In this document: positions 43,333 through 52,223 of the stretch, one piece after another
Layout: each line of letters starts with the position of its first letter
Numbering within the stretch: the first letter of the stretch is position 1
DNA from: Lachnospiraceae bacterium
GTDB taxonomy: Bacteria; Bacillota; Clostridia; Lachnospirales; Lachnospiraceae
Direction of reading: 5' to 3'
Length of the DNA: 64,000 nucleotides
NCBI GenBank assembly: GCA_017396145.1
Contig: JAFQMS010000044.1
Span: 1 to 64,000, forward strand
Made by a program: the position numbers and the translations under genes
Notes under the pieces: generated by a model
Seen by the model: the letters and a program-made list of their open reading frames with translations, nothing else
Told to the model about the DNA's origin: nothing
Database searches by the model: none

Positions 43333-44073
43333 ATGAGATACAAAGAATTTACTATTGAAGGAAGAAATGCTGTTTTAGAAGCATTTCGTAGTGGAAAGAC
43401 CATAGATAAACTTTTTATATTGGAAGGTTCTGTGCAGGGTAGTATGGCAACTATAGTTAAAGAAGCCAATAAGCACAACTGCCCAATTAGTTATGTTAAT
43501 AAGGAAAGACTTGATAATATATGTGTGACATCAAGACATCAAGGTGTTGTGGCTCATGCTGCAGCATATGATTATGCTACTGTTGAAGATATATTAGAAA
43601 ATGCCCGTAGTAAGAATGAACCTCCATTTATAGTGGTTTTGGATAATATAGAAGACCCTCATAATCTTGGTGCCATTATTCGTACAGCTAATTTGGCTGG
43701 TGCTCATGGAGTAATTATTCCTAAAAGAAGAGCTGTTGGACTTACAGCCACAGTGGCAAGAACCAGTGCTGGGGCGATTAATTATACTCCTGTTGCCAGA
43801 GTAACCAATATTACTAATACCATTAAAGAGTTAAAAGAAGAAGGAATATGGTTTGTATGTGCGGATATGGATGGACAGACCATGTATAATCTTGATTTAA
43901 AAGGCGCTATTGGACTTGTAATAGGTAACGAAGGAGATGGAGTCTCAAGGCTTGTTAAGGAAAACTGCGATTTTGTAGCAACAATCCCAATGAAAGGGGA
44001 TATAGACTCTCTTAACGCATCTGTGGCAGCAGGAGTGTTGGCGTTTGAGATAGTAAGACAGAGAATGTCCTAA
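43333..44073 (+). CDS. rlmB: 23S rRNA (guanosine-2'-O-)-methyltransferase RlmB/TrmH family
   Basis: 246-aa SPOUT methyltransferase. N-terminal substrate-binding domain (IEGRNAVLEAFRSG), then the knot: LDNIEDPHNLGAIIRTANLAGAHGV (motif 1), LVIGNEGDGVSRL (motif 2) and IPMKGDIDSLNASVAAGVLAFE (motif 3). Operon position after mrnC matches rlmB of other Firmicutes. The yacP gene often found next is absent; sigH follows. Confidence 0.93.
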   Translation: MRYKEFTIEGRNAVLEAFRSGKTIDKLFILEGSVQGSMATIVKEANKHNCPISYVNKERLDNICVTSRHQGVVAHAAAYDYATVEDILENARSKNEPPFIVVLDNIEDPHNLGAIIRTANLAGAHGVIIPKRRAVGLTATVARTSAGAINYTPVARVTNITNTIKELKEEGIWFVCADMDGQTMYNLDLKGAIGLVIGNEGDGVSRLVKENCDFVATIPMKGDIDSLNASVAAGVLAFEIVRQRMS

Positions 44074-44128
44074 GTATATTGGAATATATTAAAGATAAGT
44101 ATATAAAGTATTAGAAAAGAGGGTAAGA

Positions 44129-44761
44129 ATGGATACAAAGAGTCTTGAAATTTTGTCAGACGAGGAATTAATAGATAGGATCAGAGAAGATGACAAAGAA
44201 GCACTTGACTTTCTTCTTAATAAATATAAGTATCTTGTTATGAAGCAAACTAGAACTTTGTATCTTATTGGTGGAGAAACAGATGATTTGATACAGGAAG
44301 GAATGATAGGGCTATATAAGGCTATTAGAGATTTTAAAGGAAATGAGATAAGTCGTTTTTCTTACTTCGCTAATATATGTATAGCATCTCAACTTTACAA
44401 TGCTATAAAAGCATCTAATCGCCTTAAAAATTTCCCATTAAACTCATCTATTCCGTTTTCTGCTACGGTATATGAGAATAATGGAGAGAGTGGAGCGGAA
44501 AGTGTTACATATAATGAAATGATTTCTTCGGATAGATTGAATCCTGAGAAAATGTTTCTGGATAAAGAAAATGTGAAGAATTTAAGGTATAGGGTTCTTA
44601 GAGTGTTGAGTAAATTTGAAACAGATGTATTTATTTTGTATATGGATGGTATTTCATATACTAAAATTGGAGAAATACTTGGAAAAGAACCAAAAGCCAT
44701 AGACAATGCAATACAAAGAATTAAGGCAAAAGTTTCAAAATTAATAAAAGAAGATTATTAA
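44129..44761 (+). CDS. sigH: RNA polymerase sigma factor SigH
   Basis: 210-aa sigma-70 family factor: region 2 (LLNKYKYLVMKQTRTLYLIGGETDDLIQEGMIGLYKAI...SYFANICI) and region 4 HTH (YTKIGEILGKEPKAIDNAIQRIK). In Firmicutes this gene follows rlmB (yacO) and yacP and encodes sigma-H, which acts in stationary phase and early sporulation; a non-sporulating relative may have reused it. It ends at a strong terminator. Start codon ATG with AGAGGGTAAG upstream. Confidence 0.88.
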   Translation: MDTKSLEILSDEELIDRIREDDKEALDFLLNKYKYLVMKQTRTLYLIGGETDDLIQEGMIGLYKAIRDFKGNEISRFSYFANICIASQLYNAIKASNRLKNFPLNSSIPFSATVYENNGESGAESVTYNEMISSDRLNPEKMFLDKENVKNLRYRVLRVLSKFETDVFILYMDGISYTKIGEILGKEPKAIDNAIQRIKAKVSKLIKEDY

Positions 44762-44787
44762 CCGGATGAAATCATCCGGTTATTTTT
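44760..44787 (+). terminator. Terminator after sigH
   Basis: AACCGGATG-AAAT-CATCCGGTT followed by ATTTTT, overlapping the stop codon. Confidence 0.9.
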
Positions 44788-44837
44788 ATGAAAAATGAAC
44801 ATACTAATTGGGAGTAAGTATTGGGAGTGAAGATATT

Positions 44838-45254
44838 ATGGATATGATGTTTAGTACACAGGGACTTATAAGAAATTCTTATGTTAAAGCAATTCTTTTT
44901 ATAATAATAGGAGGATTTGTTTATTGTGGAATAGAAGTACTGACGAGGGGGTATTCTCATATTTCTATGTTTTTTACAGGAGGCTTATGCTTTCTATTGG
45001 TAGGAGGAACATCTTATATGTTAGGAGATAATGTTCCGCTGGTTGCGAAGATGTTTTTAGGTGCCATAATAATAACGGTAGCAGAATTATTTACAGGACT
45101 TATTGTGAATGTGTGGCTCGATTTAAATGTATGGGATTATTCAAGGCAAAAATACAATTATTTAGGACAAGTTTGCTTAATGTTTTCTGCCATATGGTTT
45201 TTATTAACTTTGCCACTTATGGGAATGTATAAAATTATAGATAGAATTCTATAA
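44838..45254 (+). CDS. Four-TM membrane protein, CmpB/PF06541-like
   Basis: 138 aa with four hydrophobic segments (about residues 17-35, 42-62, 68-88, 108-130). The segment LTRGYSHISMFFTGGLCFLLVGG resembles the putative ABC-transporter type IV (CmpB-like, PF06541) family, which is widespread and uncharacterised in Clostridia. ATG 44838 with GGGAG 10 nt upstream; 44808 is upstream of that site. Family match from memory, moderate confidence. Confidence 0.7.
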   Translation: MDMMFSTQGLIRNSYVKAILFIIIGGFVYCGIEVLTRGYSHISMFFTGGLCFLLVGGTSYMLGDNVPLVAKMFLGAIIITVAELFTGLIVNVWLDLNVWDYSRQKYNYLGQVCLMFSAIWFLLTLPLMGMYKIIDRIL

Positions 45255-45261
45255 AAGTAAG

Positions 45262-45293
45262 GGCTTGGTTATCTGTGTTAACCAAGCCTATTG
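45262..45293 (+). terminator. Hairpin after the membrane protein gene
   Basis: GGCTTGGTTA pairs with TAACCAAGCC; a short T-poor tail follows. It sits between a plus-strand gene and a minus-strand tRNA. Confidence 0.65.
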
Positions 45294-45312
45294 TTAAAAG
45301 GTAGTATATAAA

Positions 45313-45385
45313 AGCTGCTGAGCGGAATCGAACCGCCGACCTCTTCATTACCAATGAAGTGCGCTACCATCTGTGCCACAGCAGC
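45313..45385 (-). tRNA. tRNA-Thr (GGU)
   Basis: 73-nt cloverleaf on the minus strand: acceptor GCTGCTG/CAGCAGC, anticodon stem CTTCA/TGAAG with loop TTGGTAA (anticodon GGT), T arm GGCGG-TTCGATT-CCGCT. Discriminator U, CCA not encoded. Confidence 0.95.
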
Positions 45386-45409
45386 ATATGAATTTTAACT
45401 ACGGGATAA

Positions 45410-45438
45410 AATATAACAAATTTTTAATAATATGTCAA
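45410..45438 (-). promoter_or_regulatory. Promoter of tRNA-Thr
   Basis: On the minus strand TTGACA-N17-TATATT, 25 bp before the tRNA. Confidence 0.82.
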
Positions 45439-45554
45439 GAATAGAAAAATTACAATAACTGTAAAAAATGTGGTGCAAAATTACTAAAAGGCCTAAAATG
45501 ATAGGGAAAATGATGTGAAAAATGCTTATAAATATAGAAATTCCATAAAAATGC

Positions 45555-45583
45555 TTGATTTTTATTAAGAGTATGAATATAAT
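45555..45583 (+). promoter_or_regulatory. Promoter of the SleB-like gene
   Basis: TTGATT-N17-TATAAT. Downstream, GTTACA (45585) and TGTAAC (45615) form a distant inverted repeat of unknown use. Confidence 0.7.
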
Positions 45584-45639
45584 TGTTACATAAATGTTAA
45601 CAATAAGTTACTAGGTGTAACAAATTTGAAAGGATTATC

Positions 45640-47025
45640 ATGAAAAGTAAGTTATCAAAATCAATGGCAATGTGTCTTATGTTTGTGGCCATAGCTTGCC
45701 TGGTAGTAACAAGTCTTATATATAGTCCGACTAACAATACTGATGAGACTAATAAGAAATATGTGAAACAGGAAACTACAGTAACAAAGGATATTATATC
45801 AGCAGAGACTTTAGCAGATATAATGGAAGAAATGACAGTACTTGAGATTGGAAAGACTGACTATTTCGCAACAATAGAGGAAAGCGTAGATAAACTACCA
45901 ACTTTAGAACAAGAAGATGCATCAGTGCAGGAAGATAAAGTTGCTAAAGACGAAGTATCTAAAGAAGAGACTTCTAAAGAAGAGAATTCTAAAGAAGAGA
46001 CTTCTAAAGAAGAGACTTCTAAAGAAGAAACTAAAAAAGAAGAAGTTAAGAAACCAACAATTTATGATACAATGGCAATCTCTATAGCAGATACTTATGT
46101 TAATATCAGAGAGAGTGCATCTACAGATGCTAAGATAGTAGGAAAGTTTTATAAGAATGCTGTTGGTACTATTACAGCTACAGAAGGTGAATGGTTCAAG
46201 ATTGAATCAGGTAACGCAGTAGGATATGTTAAGGCTGAATATGTTGCAACAAAGGATGCAGCTAAGAAGTTATATCCATCTGTATCTTATAAGGTGGTAA
46301 AGGTTAATGCTGATTCACTTAATGTTAGAAAAGAGATGAGCACAACTTCTAAGATTCTTACAAAGGTTAAGAAGGGTGAATCATATGTGCTTCTTGGTCA
46401 GGAAGATATATGGGCTAAGATTAAGGCAGATGGTGAGACGGGATATGTTTCAACAGATTATGTAACAATCTCAGTTGTAACACAGAAGGCTAAGACTATT
46501 GAAGAAGAAAAGAAAGAGATAGAAGAACAAAAGCGTAAGGAAGCGCAGGAGGCTGCTAAGAAGCAGGCCCAAAAGGATAAACTTGAAGCTCTTAAGAATA
46601 ATACACCTACAAAGGATAAGACAACTAATGAAGGTGTAACATCTCACAGCGCAACAGATCTTGAGATGCTTATTGCTGTAATTCATTGTGAAGCAGGATA
46701 TGAATCATATGAAGGAAAAGTTGCCCTTGCTAATGTAGTGCTTAACAGAGTTAGAGATAAGAGGTTCCCTAACACAATTAGAGGAGTTCTTTACCAGAAG
46801 GGACAGTTTACAGTAGTTAAGACAACTAAATATAAGAATACACTTGCTAATTACAAGAATAATAATTCTAAGTATATGAAAGAAACAATTAAAGCAGCTA
46901 AGGCAGCTTTAGCAGGTGAAAACAATATTGGTAAGAGAGTATTCTATAATGGATACAGACATGAGACACATAGAAGCCACAAGAATCCATTAAGAATCGG
47001 TAACCATTTATTCTGGGAATTATAA
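45640..47025 (+). CDS. SH3-domain cell-wall hydrolase (SleB-like, Hydrolase_2)
   Basis: 461 aa. Signal/anchor helix (residues 8-28); acidic linker with SKEET repeats (~106-130); two bacterial SH3 domains (TYVNIRESASTDAKIVG, ~147-205, and DSLNVRKEMSTTSKIL, ~216-275); coiled coil rich in Lys/Glu (~283-320); C-terminal Hydrolase_2 domain (LIAVIHCEAGYESYEGKVALANVV, catalytic Glu in HCEA). It probably cleaves peptidoglycan glycan strands, as SleB and CwlJ do in spore germination, although vegetative cell-wall turnover is equally possible. AAAGGATT precedes the ATG. Strong terminator follows. Confidence 0.88.
   Translation: MKSKLSKSMAMCLMFVAIACLVVTSLIYSPTNNTDETNKKYVKQETTVTKDIISAETLADIMEEMTVLEIGKTDYFATIEESVDKLPTLEQEDASVQEDKVAKDEVSKEETSKEENSKEETSKEETSKEETKKEEVKKPTIYDTMAISIADTYVNIRESASTDAKIVGKFYKNAVGTITATEGEWFKIESGNAVGYVKAEYVATKDAAKKLYPSVSYKVVKVNADSLNVRKEMSTTSKILTKVKKGESYVLLGQEDIWAKIKADGETGYVSTDYVTISVVTQKAKTIEEEKKEIEEQKRKEAQEAAKKQAQKDKLEALKNNTPTKDKTTNEGVTSHSATDLEMLIAVIHCEAGYESYEGKVALANVVLNRVRDKRFPNTIRGVLYQKGQFTVVKTTKYKNTLANYKNNNSKYMKETIKAAKAALAGENNIGKRVFYNGYRHETHRSHKNPLRIGNHLFWEL
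45952..46032 (+). repeat. 15-bp tandem repeat in the SleB-like gene
   Basis: Five to six in-frame copies of TCTAAAGAAGAGACT (SKEET), with minor variants, in the linker region. Copy number can vary by slippage without frameshift. Confidence 0.85.
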
Positions 47026-47042
47026 AATTATTTATATATTAG

Positions 47043-47078
47043 AAATCGTTGTGTGTGAAAGCATACAACGATTTTTTT
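47043..47078 (+). terminator. Terminator after the SleB-like gene
   Basis: AAATCGTTGT...ACAACGATTT followed by TTTT. The right arm merges into a seven-T run. Confidence 0.9.
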
Positions 47079-47211
47079 ATTGCATAGGAAAGTCCTCAAA
47101 ACTTTCCTATGCAATAAAAAGAAGCTCCGCTAAGGATGCGCACCTCGTGGTAAGGAAGTTAATTGCTACGCAATACCGCTCGGGCGCGGAGAATCTCGCA
47201 AGCGAGATTCT
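47079..47211 (+). other. Cluster of hairpins of unknown function
   Basis: Three inverted repeats follow the terminator: a perfect 15-bp stem (47079-47093/47101-47115) with loop CCTCAAA; CTCCGC/GCGGAG (47125-47130/47186-47191) enclosing GC-rich sequence with ATTGC/GCAAT; and GAATCTCG-CAAG-CGAGATTC (47191-47210). The local GC content is higher than the surroundings. It resembles a decayed or inserted repeat. No coding signal is convincing here; nothing else is seen up to the degV start at 47366. Confidence 0.5.
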
Positions 47212-47365
47212 TTGTTCTAATAAAATTTTTCTAAATTATTCTTTTTTGAGAAAATGAGCCTAAAATACTATTGATATATTTGCCAAAAATAATTAATATA
47301 GAATAAGGGATTAAATTATTTATTTGATTAAATATTATAAGTGGGATTGGAAATGGAGAAGTATT

Positions 47366-48241
47366 ATGAAACCGGTAGGAATTGTAACAGACAGTCATAG
47401 TAGTGTTTCTATGGAGGTGGCTAAGGAACTTGGAATACATGTTTTACCTATGCCATTTTATGTTGGAGAGGAATGCTATTACGAAGAAGTATCTATAACA
47501 AGAGAAGAATTCTTTGAAAAACTGAATAAAGGTGAGAATGTTACTACATCCCAACCGTCTCCAGAGGATGTTATTAAACTTTGGAGAGAGTGTTTGAAGG
47601 AATATGAGCAGATATTATATATGCCAATTAGCAGTGGGCTTAGTGGGGCTTGTTCAGTAGCTGGAGTAATGGCACGTGAAGAAGAGTTTGAGAACAAGGT
47701 TTTAGTTGTGGATAATGGAAGAGTATCAACTCCAATGCATCGTTCTATTTTAGATGCATTAGAATTAATAGAACAGGGATACGATGCACAGCAGATTAAG
47801 AAAATACTTGAGGATTCTAAGGATGATATGTCTATATATATAGCTGTTGAGACTCTTGAGTTTTTGAAAAAAGGCGGACGAGTTACGCCTACAGCAGCGG
47901 CTATTGGTTCGGTTTTGAATATTAAACCTATATTGAAACTTGCTACAGGTGTTTTAGATAGTTACAAAAAGAGCAGAGGTATGAAGAAAGCCAGAAAAGA
48001 GATGCTTGAAGCCATGAAGCAGGATATGACAGTTAGGTTCAAAGATAGTTACGAAAAAGGCGAGATTTATCTACTTGCAGCAACAAGCGCAGATGAAGAG
48101 ACTACTGCAGGATGGATTAAAGAGATAGAAGAGTATTTCCCGGGAATGAAAGTTATGTGTGATAATCTATCATTGGGAATATCATGCCACACTGGAGAAG
48201 GTGCTTTGGGAATAGGTTGTTCTTGTAAGCCTAGGGTGTAG
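47366..48241 (+). CDS. DegV family protein (fatty-acid-binding)
   Basis: 291 aa. DegV fold: VGIVTDSHSSVS at the N-terminus, ISSGLSGA, LEFLKKGGRVTPTAAAIGSVLNIKPIL and a C-terminal SCHTGEGALGIGC. Family members bind fatty acids and act as FakB subunits that present them to the FakA kinase; no fakA is nearby. ATG 47366 follows GGAG; the upstream TTG at 47324 lacks a site. A second DegV gene lies at 52224. Confidence 0.92.
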   Translation: MKPVGIVTDSHSSVSMEVAKELGIHVLPMPFYVGEECYYEEVSITREEFFEKLNKGENVTTSQPSPEDVIKLWRECLKEYEQILYMPISSGLSGACSVAGVMAREEEFENKVLVVDNGRVSTPMHRSILDALELIEQGYDAQQIKKILEDSKDDMSIYIAVETLEFLKKGGRVTPTAAAIGSVLNIKPILKLATGVLDSYKKSRGMKKARKEMLEAMKQDMTVRFKDSYEKGEIYLLAATSADEETTAGWIKEIEEYFPGMKVMCDNLSLGISCHTGEGALGIGCSCKPRV

Positions 48242-48309
48242 AATACTTGAATTTTTATAGATATGTGTTATCATAAGTTTTGATGATTTTATTATGGAGG
48301 CATTTATAA

Positions 48310-50013
48310 GTGAGCGAAGAGATTAAAGTAAATGAAACTGTCACAGAGGACAGCAAAGAAGTAGTATCAAGAAATTTTATTGAGATGATTATAGATAAAG
48401 ATATTGCGGAGGGAAAATGCAAGAAGGTTGTAACAAGATTTCCTCCGGAGCCTAATGGATATCTTCATATTGGACATGCCAAGGCTATACTTTTAAACTA
48501 TGGTCTTGCTAAGCAGTATGGCGGACAGTTTAATTTGAGATTTGACGATACCAACCCAACTAAGGAAAAGACAGAGTTTGTTAACTCTATTAAGGAAGAT
48601 GTTGAGTGGCTTGGTGCTGATTTTGGAGATAATTTATTCTATGCATCAGACTATTTCGATATGATGTATGAATGTGCTATTAAGCTTATTAAGAAGGGTA
48701 AGGCATTTGTATGTGATCTTACTGCTGAACAGATAAGAGAATACAGAGGTACATTAACTGAGCCTGGTAAGAATAGTCCTTATCGTGACAGAAGTATTGA
48801 AGAGAATCTCAAACTTTTCGAGGATATGAGAGATGGTAAGTTTGAGGATGGTACTAAGGTATTAAGAGCCAAGATAGATATGGCATCTCCTAATATTAAT
48901 ATGAGAGATCCTGTTATTTATCGTGTTGCAAGAATGACACATCACAACACAGGAGATAAGTGGTGCATCTATCCGATGTATGATTTTGCTCACCCTATTG
49001 AAGATGCTTGTGAAGGAATAACTCACTCAATCTGTACTTTGGAATTTGAAGATCACAGACCATTATATGACTGGGTTGTTAATGAATGTGAATTTGAGAA
49101 TAAGCCACAGCAGATAGAATTTGCTAAGATGTATCTTACTAATGTGGTTACAGGTAAGAGATATATTAAAAGACTTGTGGAAGAGAATATTGTTGATGGA
49201 TGGGATGACCCAAGACTTGTATCAATAAGTGCTCTTAGAAGAAGAGGATTTACTCCTGAGTCTCTTCATAAGTTTATTGAACTTTGTGGTGTATCAAAAA
49301 GCAACAGTTCTGTAGACTATGCAATGCTTGAGTACTGTATTAGAGAAGACTTAAAACTTAAGGCACCTAGGGTAATGGCAATTACAGACCCTATTAAACT
49401 TATTATTACAAACTATCCTGAGGGTCTAACAGAGATGCTTGAAGCACCTAACAATATGGAGAATGAGGAGATGGGAAGCAGAGAGATTCCATTTTCAAGA
49501 GAACTTTATATTGAGCGTGATGACTTTATGATTGACCCACCTAAGAAATATTTCCGACTCTTCAAGGGTAATGAAGTAAGACTTATGAATGCTTATTTCG
49601 TAACCTGTACAGATTATGAGACTGATGAAGAGGGTAATGTTACAACTGTTTATGCAACATATGACCCTGCAACTAAGAGTGGCTCAGGATTTAGTGAAAG
49701 AAAGGTTAAAGGAACAATTCACTGGGTTAATGCGCCTACAGCAGTTAAGGCTACACTTCGTCTGTATGAGAATCTTGTAGATGAAGAGAAAGGTGTATAT
49801 AACGAAGATGGTTCATTGAACCTTAATCCTAACTCTATTGAAGTTCGAGAGAATTGCTATGTTGAACCATCCCTTGCAAAAGCAAATCCTATGGATAAGT
49901 TTCAGTTTGTAAGACAGGGATTTTTCTGTGCAGATTCAAAGGATTGGTCAGAAGAAAAACCAGTATTCAACAGAATCGTATCACTAAAGAGTTCCTACAA
50001 ACCAGCGAAGTAA
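48310..50013 (+). CDS. glnS: Glutaminyl-tRNA synthetase
   Basis: 567-aa class I synthetase charging tRNA-Gln directly. [16 protein letters not shown] (HIGH motif), [41 protein letters not shown] and [10 protein letters not shown] (KMSKS region), plus C-terminal anticodon-binding beta-barrels. It starts at GTG with GGAGG upstream. Together with GatCAB in the same window this suggests that GatCAB is mainly used for Asn-tRNA, or that both Gln routes coexist. Direct GlnRS in Firmicutes is usually attributed to horizontal transfer. Confidence 0.96.
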   Translation: MSEEIKVNETVTEDSKEVVSRNFIEMIIDKDIAEGKCKKVVTRFPPEPNGYLHIGHAKAILLNYGLAKQYGGQFNLRFDDTNPTKEKTEFVNSIKEDVEWLGADFGDNLFYASDYFDMMYECAIKLIKKGKAFVCDLTAEQIREYRGTLTEPGKNSPYRDRSIEENLKLFEDMRDGKFEDGTKVLRAKIDMASPNINMRDPVIYRVARMTHHNTGDKWCIYPMYDFAHPIEDACEGITHSICTLEFEDHRPLYDWVVNECEFENKPQQIEFAKMYLTNVVTGKRYIKRLVEENIVDGWDDPRLVSISALRRRGFTPESLHKFIELCGVSKSNSSVDYAMLEYCIREDLKLKAPRVMAITDPIKLIITNYPEGLTEMLEAPNNMENEEMGSREIPFSRELYIERDDFMIDPPKKYFRLFKGNEVRLMNAYFVTCTDYETDEEGNVTTVYATYDPATKSGSGFSERKVKGTIHWVNAPTAVKATLRLYENLVDEEKGVYNEDGSLNLNPNSIEVRENCYVEPSLAKANPMDKFQFVRQGFFCADSKDWSEEKPVFNRIVSLKSSYKPAK

Positions 50014-50030
50014 TATTAGAATTATTAATC

Positions 50031-50187
50031 ATTTTGCGACAAAGATATTGCGTATTACGACTTTGAACGGACATTTTTATACAGGATGTACGACCTTGGG
50101 CGAACAGACTGTGTGAAAATGTCCGGGCAAATAGCTTTAGCGTGTAATGCTAAAGCTGGAGTGATGAGCAATGCTTTGTAGCAAAAT
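50031..50187 (+). repeat. Dispersed structured element, copy 3
   Basis: Closed by ATTTTGC/GCAAAAT plus CAAAG/CTTTG. Inside are GCGTATTACGACTTTGAACG, a 16-bp hairpin (50069-50084/50109-50124) with loop GATGTACGACCTTGGGCGAA, an extra perfect 9-bp hairpin AGCTTTAGC/GCTAAAGCT (50133-50141/50149-50157) not found in the other copies, and GGAGTGATGAGCAA. It lies between glnS and the DUF2225 gene in sense orientation. Confidence 0.85.
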
Positions 50188-50215
50188 TAATAAGATAACA
50201 TTTTGAGAGGTATTT

Positions 50216-51082
50216 ATGGCGGATTTACTATCGGGATTAGAATCTTTGGGACTTGGGGATTTATCAGGACTTGACATTTATAACAAGAAAGAATCAGCAT
50301 CTAAAAAAGATGATGAACCAAAGAAAGAAGCAACTGTTAAGATAGAAGAAACAGATTTCTTATTTGATAAAAAATTTGAATGTCCAGTATGCAATAAATC
50401 TTTTAAAACTAAGATGATTCGTGCAGGAAAAGTACGACTAGAAAAGATTGATACAGATTTGCGTCCAATCTATGAGAATGTTGATACTTTAAAATATGAT
50501 GCTATTGTTTGTCCACATTGTGGATATGCGGCGCTTAATAGGTTTTTTTCTTATGTTACACATAAGCATGCTAAGATAATTAAAGAAAGTATCAGTGCAA
50601 ATTTTGTAAATACATTTGATGATTTGCCAACTTACAGTTATGAAGATGCAATAAAAAGACATAAACTTGCCTTGCTTAATGATGTTATGAAAAGAGCCAA
50701 GGATAGCGAAAAGGCATATACTTGTCTTAAACTTGCGTGGCTTCATAGAGGATATATTGAGCATTTATCCGCTGAAACAGAGGACTTTGCCAACAAGGTA
50801 AGAGGTTTAAAGGCCGAAGAGATAAGTTTTTTAGAGAAAGCTTATGAAGGATTTAAGGCAGCATTCACAACAGAAGAGTTTCCTATGTGTGGAATGGATG
50901 ATTTGACAGTTGCTTATATGATTGGAGATATTGCAAGGCAACTAGGTAAATATGAAGAAGCGGCAAAACAAGTTTCTTTAGTTTTAACATCGAGAAAGCC
51001 TAATGATAGAATAAAGGAAAAAGCACGAGACTTGAGAGATATGATAAAGGAAGAGATTAGAAGTCTTGGCGGTTCGAGATGA
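50216..51082 (+). CDS. DUF2225 family protein
   Basis: 288 aa. A Lys/Glu N-terminal stretch, then zinc-ribbon cysteines FECPVCNKSF and VCPHCGYAALNRFF, then a helical TPR-like C-terminal half. DUF2225 proteins are common in Firmicutes and functionally unassigned. Start ATG with GAGAGG upstream. It follows structured element copy 3 by 28 bp. Confidence 0.88.
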   Translation: MADLLSGLESLGLGDLSGLDIYNKKESASKKDDEPKKEATVKIEETDFLFDKKFECPVCNKSFKTKMIRAGKVRLEKIDTDLRPIYENVDTLKYDAIVCPHCGYAALNRFFSYVTHKHAKIIKESISANFVNTFDDLPTYSYEDAIKRHKLALLNDVMKRAKDSEKAYTCLKLAWLHRGYIEHLSAETEDFANKVRGLKAEEISFLEKAYEGFKAAFTTEEFPMCGMDDLTVAYMIGDIARQLGKYEEAAKQVSLVLTSRKPNDRIKEKARDLRDMIKEEIRSLGGSR

Positions 51083-51113
51083 CTTAAATTAGATTAACTG
51101 TATTATTAAATAA

Positions 51114-51150
51114 TCCGTTGTATTTTTGTTAAAATACAACGGACTTTTTT
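51114..51150 (+). terminator. Terminator after the DUF2225 gene
   Basis: TCCGTTGTATTTT-TGTT-AAAATACAACGGA followed by CTTTTTT, a perfect 13-bp stem between convergent genes. Confidence 0.93.
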
Positions 51151-51874
51151 ATTGTAATTCATTAACAATACTGTTGGTTTTGGTTATTGCTCTTGGAAGG
51201 GCATCTTTAGAGTTTTTCCATGGTTCGTTAGCAAATCTGTAATCGAACTTTGAAATAAACCAGTCTAAGTCATCACGAACTCTCTTCATATTCTCTAGGT
51301 AGAGTTTGTTAATGTCGCTATAAAACTTAGTAAGGGTATCACCACTTAAGTTAGTAGCAGCAAGGTTATAAAGCATACTATAGTGTGTTGTACAAAGACC
51401 CTTGCTGGCGTTAAGTTTATCTTGGAAACTTCTGTCTGTCTTATATAAATGAAGCAATGTTATCAGATATCTGTTAAATGTATTCTCTATTCTGTTGCAT
51501 ACAAAGCAAGATGAATCGAGGGTGTCTACGTAATCTTTAACACTGTTAGATTCTACGGATTTCTTAAAAAGAGAGCCTTTTACTTTAGGAGAGTTTTCAC
51601 TTAAAGCAGTGAGGTCTTCTATGGTTTTGTCCATATGAGTTTTAAGCATTAAAGCAAGTCCTAAACGATTTTGGTTGCCATATAACATCTTTACATGTTT
51701 GCTACAAAAACCAAGACGATTGGTTTCTTCTCTTATATCATCTTCCATATAACTAGGTCCCATGGTGTAATCAATGGCATCTGTTTCAAGAGTTTTTTTC
51801 ATTTTGCATACAGGACATTCGCATGGTGTTGCAAAAGCATCATTAACGGGAATTGTATATAATTTTTCTTTCAA
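51149..51874 (-). CDS. DUF6062 family protein
   Basis: 241 aa with cysteines arranged CECPVCKMKK, LGFCSKHVKMLY, DSSCFVCNRIE and KGLCTTHYSMLYN, suggesting two metal sites or reactive thiols. The pattern fits DUF6062, a Clostridia family with no known function. Start is TTG at 51874 with GGAGG 6 nt upstream; the TTG at 51892 is in front of that site. Confidence 0.82.
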   Translation of the reverse strand: MKEKLYTIPVNDAFATPCECPVCKMKKTLETDAIDYTMGPSYMEDDIREETNRLGFCSKHVKMLYGNQNRLGLALMLKTHMDKTIEDLTALSENSPKVKGSLFKKSVESNSVKDYVDTLDSSCFVCNRIENTFNRYLITLLHLYKTDRSFQDKLNASKGLCTTHYSMLYNLAATNLSGDTLTKFYSDINKLYLENMKRVRDDLDWFISKFDYRFANEPWKNSKDALPRAITKTNSIVNELQ

Positions 51875-52037
51875 GATATTCCTCCGTTCCAAAGTTTTAA
51901 CTTTAGTTTATATATTAATAATATAGCACGAAATACACATAATTTAAAGTGGGTTTATTACAGTATATTTGGAGTGGAAAAACCTTTAAAATAGTACATA
52001 TAAAGTGCTGTTGTGGTTATTAAAACTAGTAGTTCTA

Positions 52038-52056
52038 AAACATTTATAAAATGTTT
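52038..52056 (+). promoter_or_regulatory. Perfect palindrome upstream of the second degV promoter
   Basis: AAACATTT-ATA-AAATGTTT, 9 bp before the -35. A candidate binding site for a regulator, owner unknown. Confidence 0.45.
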
Positions 52057-52064
52057 CTATTTTG

Positions 52065-52093
52065 TTGACAAAATGTTTGCTATTAGTAATAAT
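52065..52093 (+). promoter_or_regulatory. Promoter of the second degV
   Basis: TTGACA-N17-AATAAT; the leader is about 125 nt. Confidence 0.7.
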
Positions 52094-52144
52094 GTACTAG
52101 GTACTTTATAAAAATTTTATATTTATTATTATTAAATAGATTGG

Positions 52145-52222
52145 CTGATTCTGGTGCCTAGAGGTTTTGATATGACAACTGGTGTAGTTGCAGAATCAGA
52201 TTTAAAGAATAGAAAGGATTAA
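52145..52222 (+). other. Structured leader and short ORF upstream of the second degV
   Basis: CTGATTCTG (52145-52153) pairs perfectly with CAGAATCAG (52191-52199), enclosing CAACT-GGTGT-AGTTG (52176-52190). Within the leader, AGAGG is 7 nt before an ATG at 52172 that opens a 16-codon ORF (MTTGVVAESDLKNRKD) ending 1 nt before the degV ATG. Neither is matched to a known riboswitch or leader peptide. Confidence 0.45.
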
Positions 52223-52223
52223 T

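Noticed and set aside
47051..47257. 68-aa ORF after the SleB-like gene
   Set aside because: Covers a terminator and a hairpin cluster, no ribosome site.
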